A stretch of DNA of 64,000 nt, from contig JAUPFV010000004.1 in NCBI GenBank assembly GCA_036936605.1, forward strand, positions 183,786,807 to 183,850,806. The letters are read 5' to 3'. The position numbers and the translations under genes are program-made. A model generated the notes under the pieces. That model searched no databases, was not told where the DNA came from, and worked only from the letters and a program-made list of their open reading frames with translations. Positions 63,842 through 64,000 of the stretch are shown one piece after another (within the stretch, counting starts at the first letter, position 1; every line of letters starts with the position of its first letter). The stretch is from Limnanthes douglasii subsp. nivea. Taxonomy: Eukaryota; Streptophyta; Magnoliopsida; Brassicales; Limnanthaceae.

Positions 63842-64000
63842 TATAGGAAAATATAACAAATGTAATGCCAAGTATAAATTTTATTGATCAAGGAAGAAAA
63901 TATACATATTTTGCAGATTGTAAATACAGTTTCATAGCAGTTTCTAATTTCCACTTATTACACGACTCCACTAATTATGCACGTAAACCCAAGTTAATTT
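63842..64000 (-). repeat. 5' LTR of element E, partial
   Basis: Aligns with 54312 onward (AGGAAAATATAACAAATGTA and beyond). The terminal TG is changed to TA, and the segment holding the TATA box in the other LTR (TGCCTATTTATATTG) is replaced by a shorter AAATACAG, so this promoter is probably disabled. Confidence 0.82.

Larger units (their letters stand above)
54312..64000 (-). mobile_element. Ty3/gypsy Tat-lineage element E with antisense extra ORF, runs past the right edge
   Basis: The left (3') LTR is 54312-55077; the right (5') LTR starts at 63842 and continues beyond the window. On the minus strand from the right: PBS, gag (63.1-62.4 kb), protease (62.0-61.7), RT (61.2-60.83), RNase H (60.83-60.2), integrase (60.16-59.04). 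Between integrase and the 3' LTR, on the opposite strand, an extra coding region occupies 55.8-58.3 kb. That arrangement (gag-pol plus antisense ORF) is established for part of the Tat lineage. All genes are broken; RT is internally deleted. Confidence 0.88.

Noticed and set aside
1..64000. tRNA, rRNA or snRNA genes
   Set aside because: I saw no cloverleaf-like or rRNA-like sequence; TGGTATCAGAGC matches are retrotransposon primer sites, not tRNA genes.

Overview
The window is nuclear DNA from a eudicot-type plant, and almost all of it is nested LTR retrotransposons. This follows from plant-type Ty1/copia and Ty3/gypsy proteins, tRNA-iMet primer-binding sites, an Athila element, TRIMs, a hAT-type MITE and canonical GT-AG introns in the one host-like gene. 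I see no rRNA, tRNA, CRISPR, bacterial or organellar genes and no clearly functional host gene. It looks like pericentromeric or gene-poor heterochromatin.

Layout. 1-5.1 kb: minus-strand Tat-lineage gypsy element A (RNase H, RT, protease, gag, 5' LTR). 5.1-7.8 kb: AT-rich remnants with two Tat-type primer-binding-site echoes. 7.8-12.6 kb: minus-strand Ivana/Oryco-like copia element F with one LTR. 14.5-19.4 kb: a decayed multi-exon plant gene (plant-mobile-domain/Ulp1-associated type suspected) whose larger introns and flanks are filled with a short palindromic repeat. 19.47-20.14 kb: a hAT-type MITE with GGTTC/GAACC repeats. 20.6-21.35 kb: unrecognised ORF fragments.

21.36-26.66 kb: a gypsy pol fragment split by plus-strand copia element Ale1 (21600-26251). 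27.3-32.3 kb: closely related copia element Ale2 on the minus strand, so the pair forms a large inverted repeat; its outer LTR end and flank carry a perfect 207-bp tandem duplication. 33.2-33.8 kb: a copia fragment. 34.6-47.5 kb: Tat-like gypsy element D on the plus strand, interrupted in gag by a full-length Athila element (35973-46410, 5-bp target duplication GCAAG). 47.56-48.26 kb: TRIM1. 48.75-51.39 kb: a copia derivative lacking RT. 51.39-51.92 kb: TRIM2. 52-54.3 kb: gypsy remnants. 54.3 kb to the right edge: Tat-lineage element E on the minus strand, carrying an additional antisense ORF between integrase and 3' LTR.

Every element is damaged: nonsense codons, frameshifts, deleted RT or gag, lost catalytic residues. 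Nesting gives relative ages: D predates Athila, and the 21.4-26.7 kb gypsy fragment predates Ale1. Ale1 and Ale2 share a gag deletion and an identical pol stop, so their source copy was probably already defective. No undescribed multi-gene system is evident. The least explained signal is the palindromic repeat occupying introns and flanks of the 14.9-18.1 kb gene remnant.
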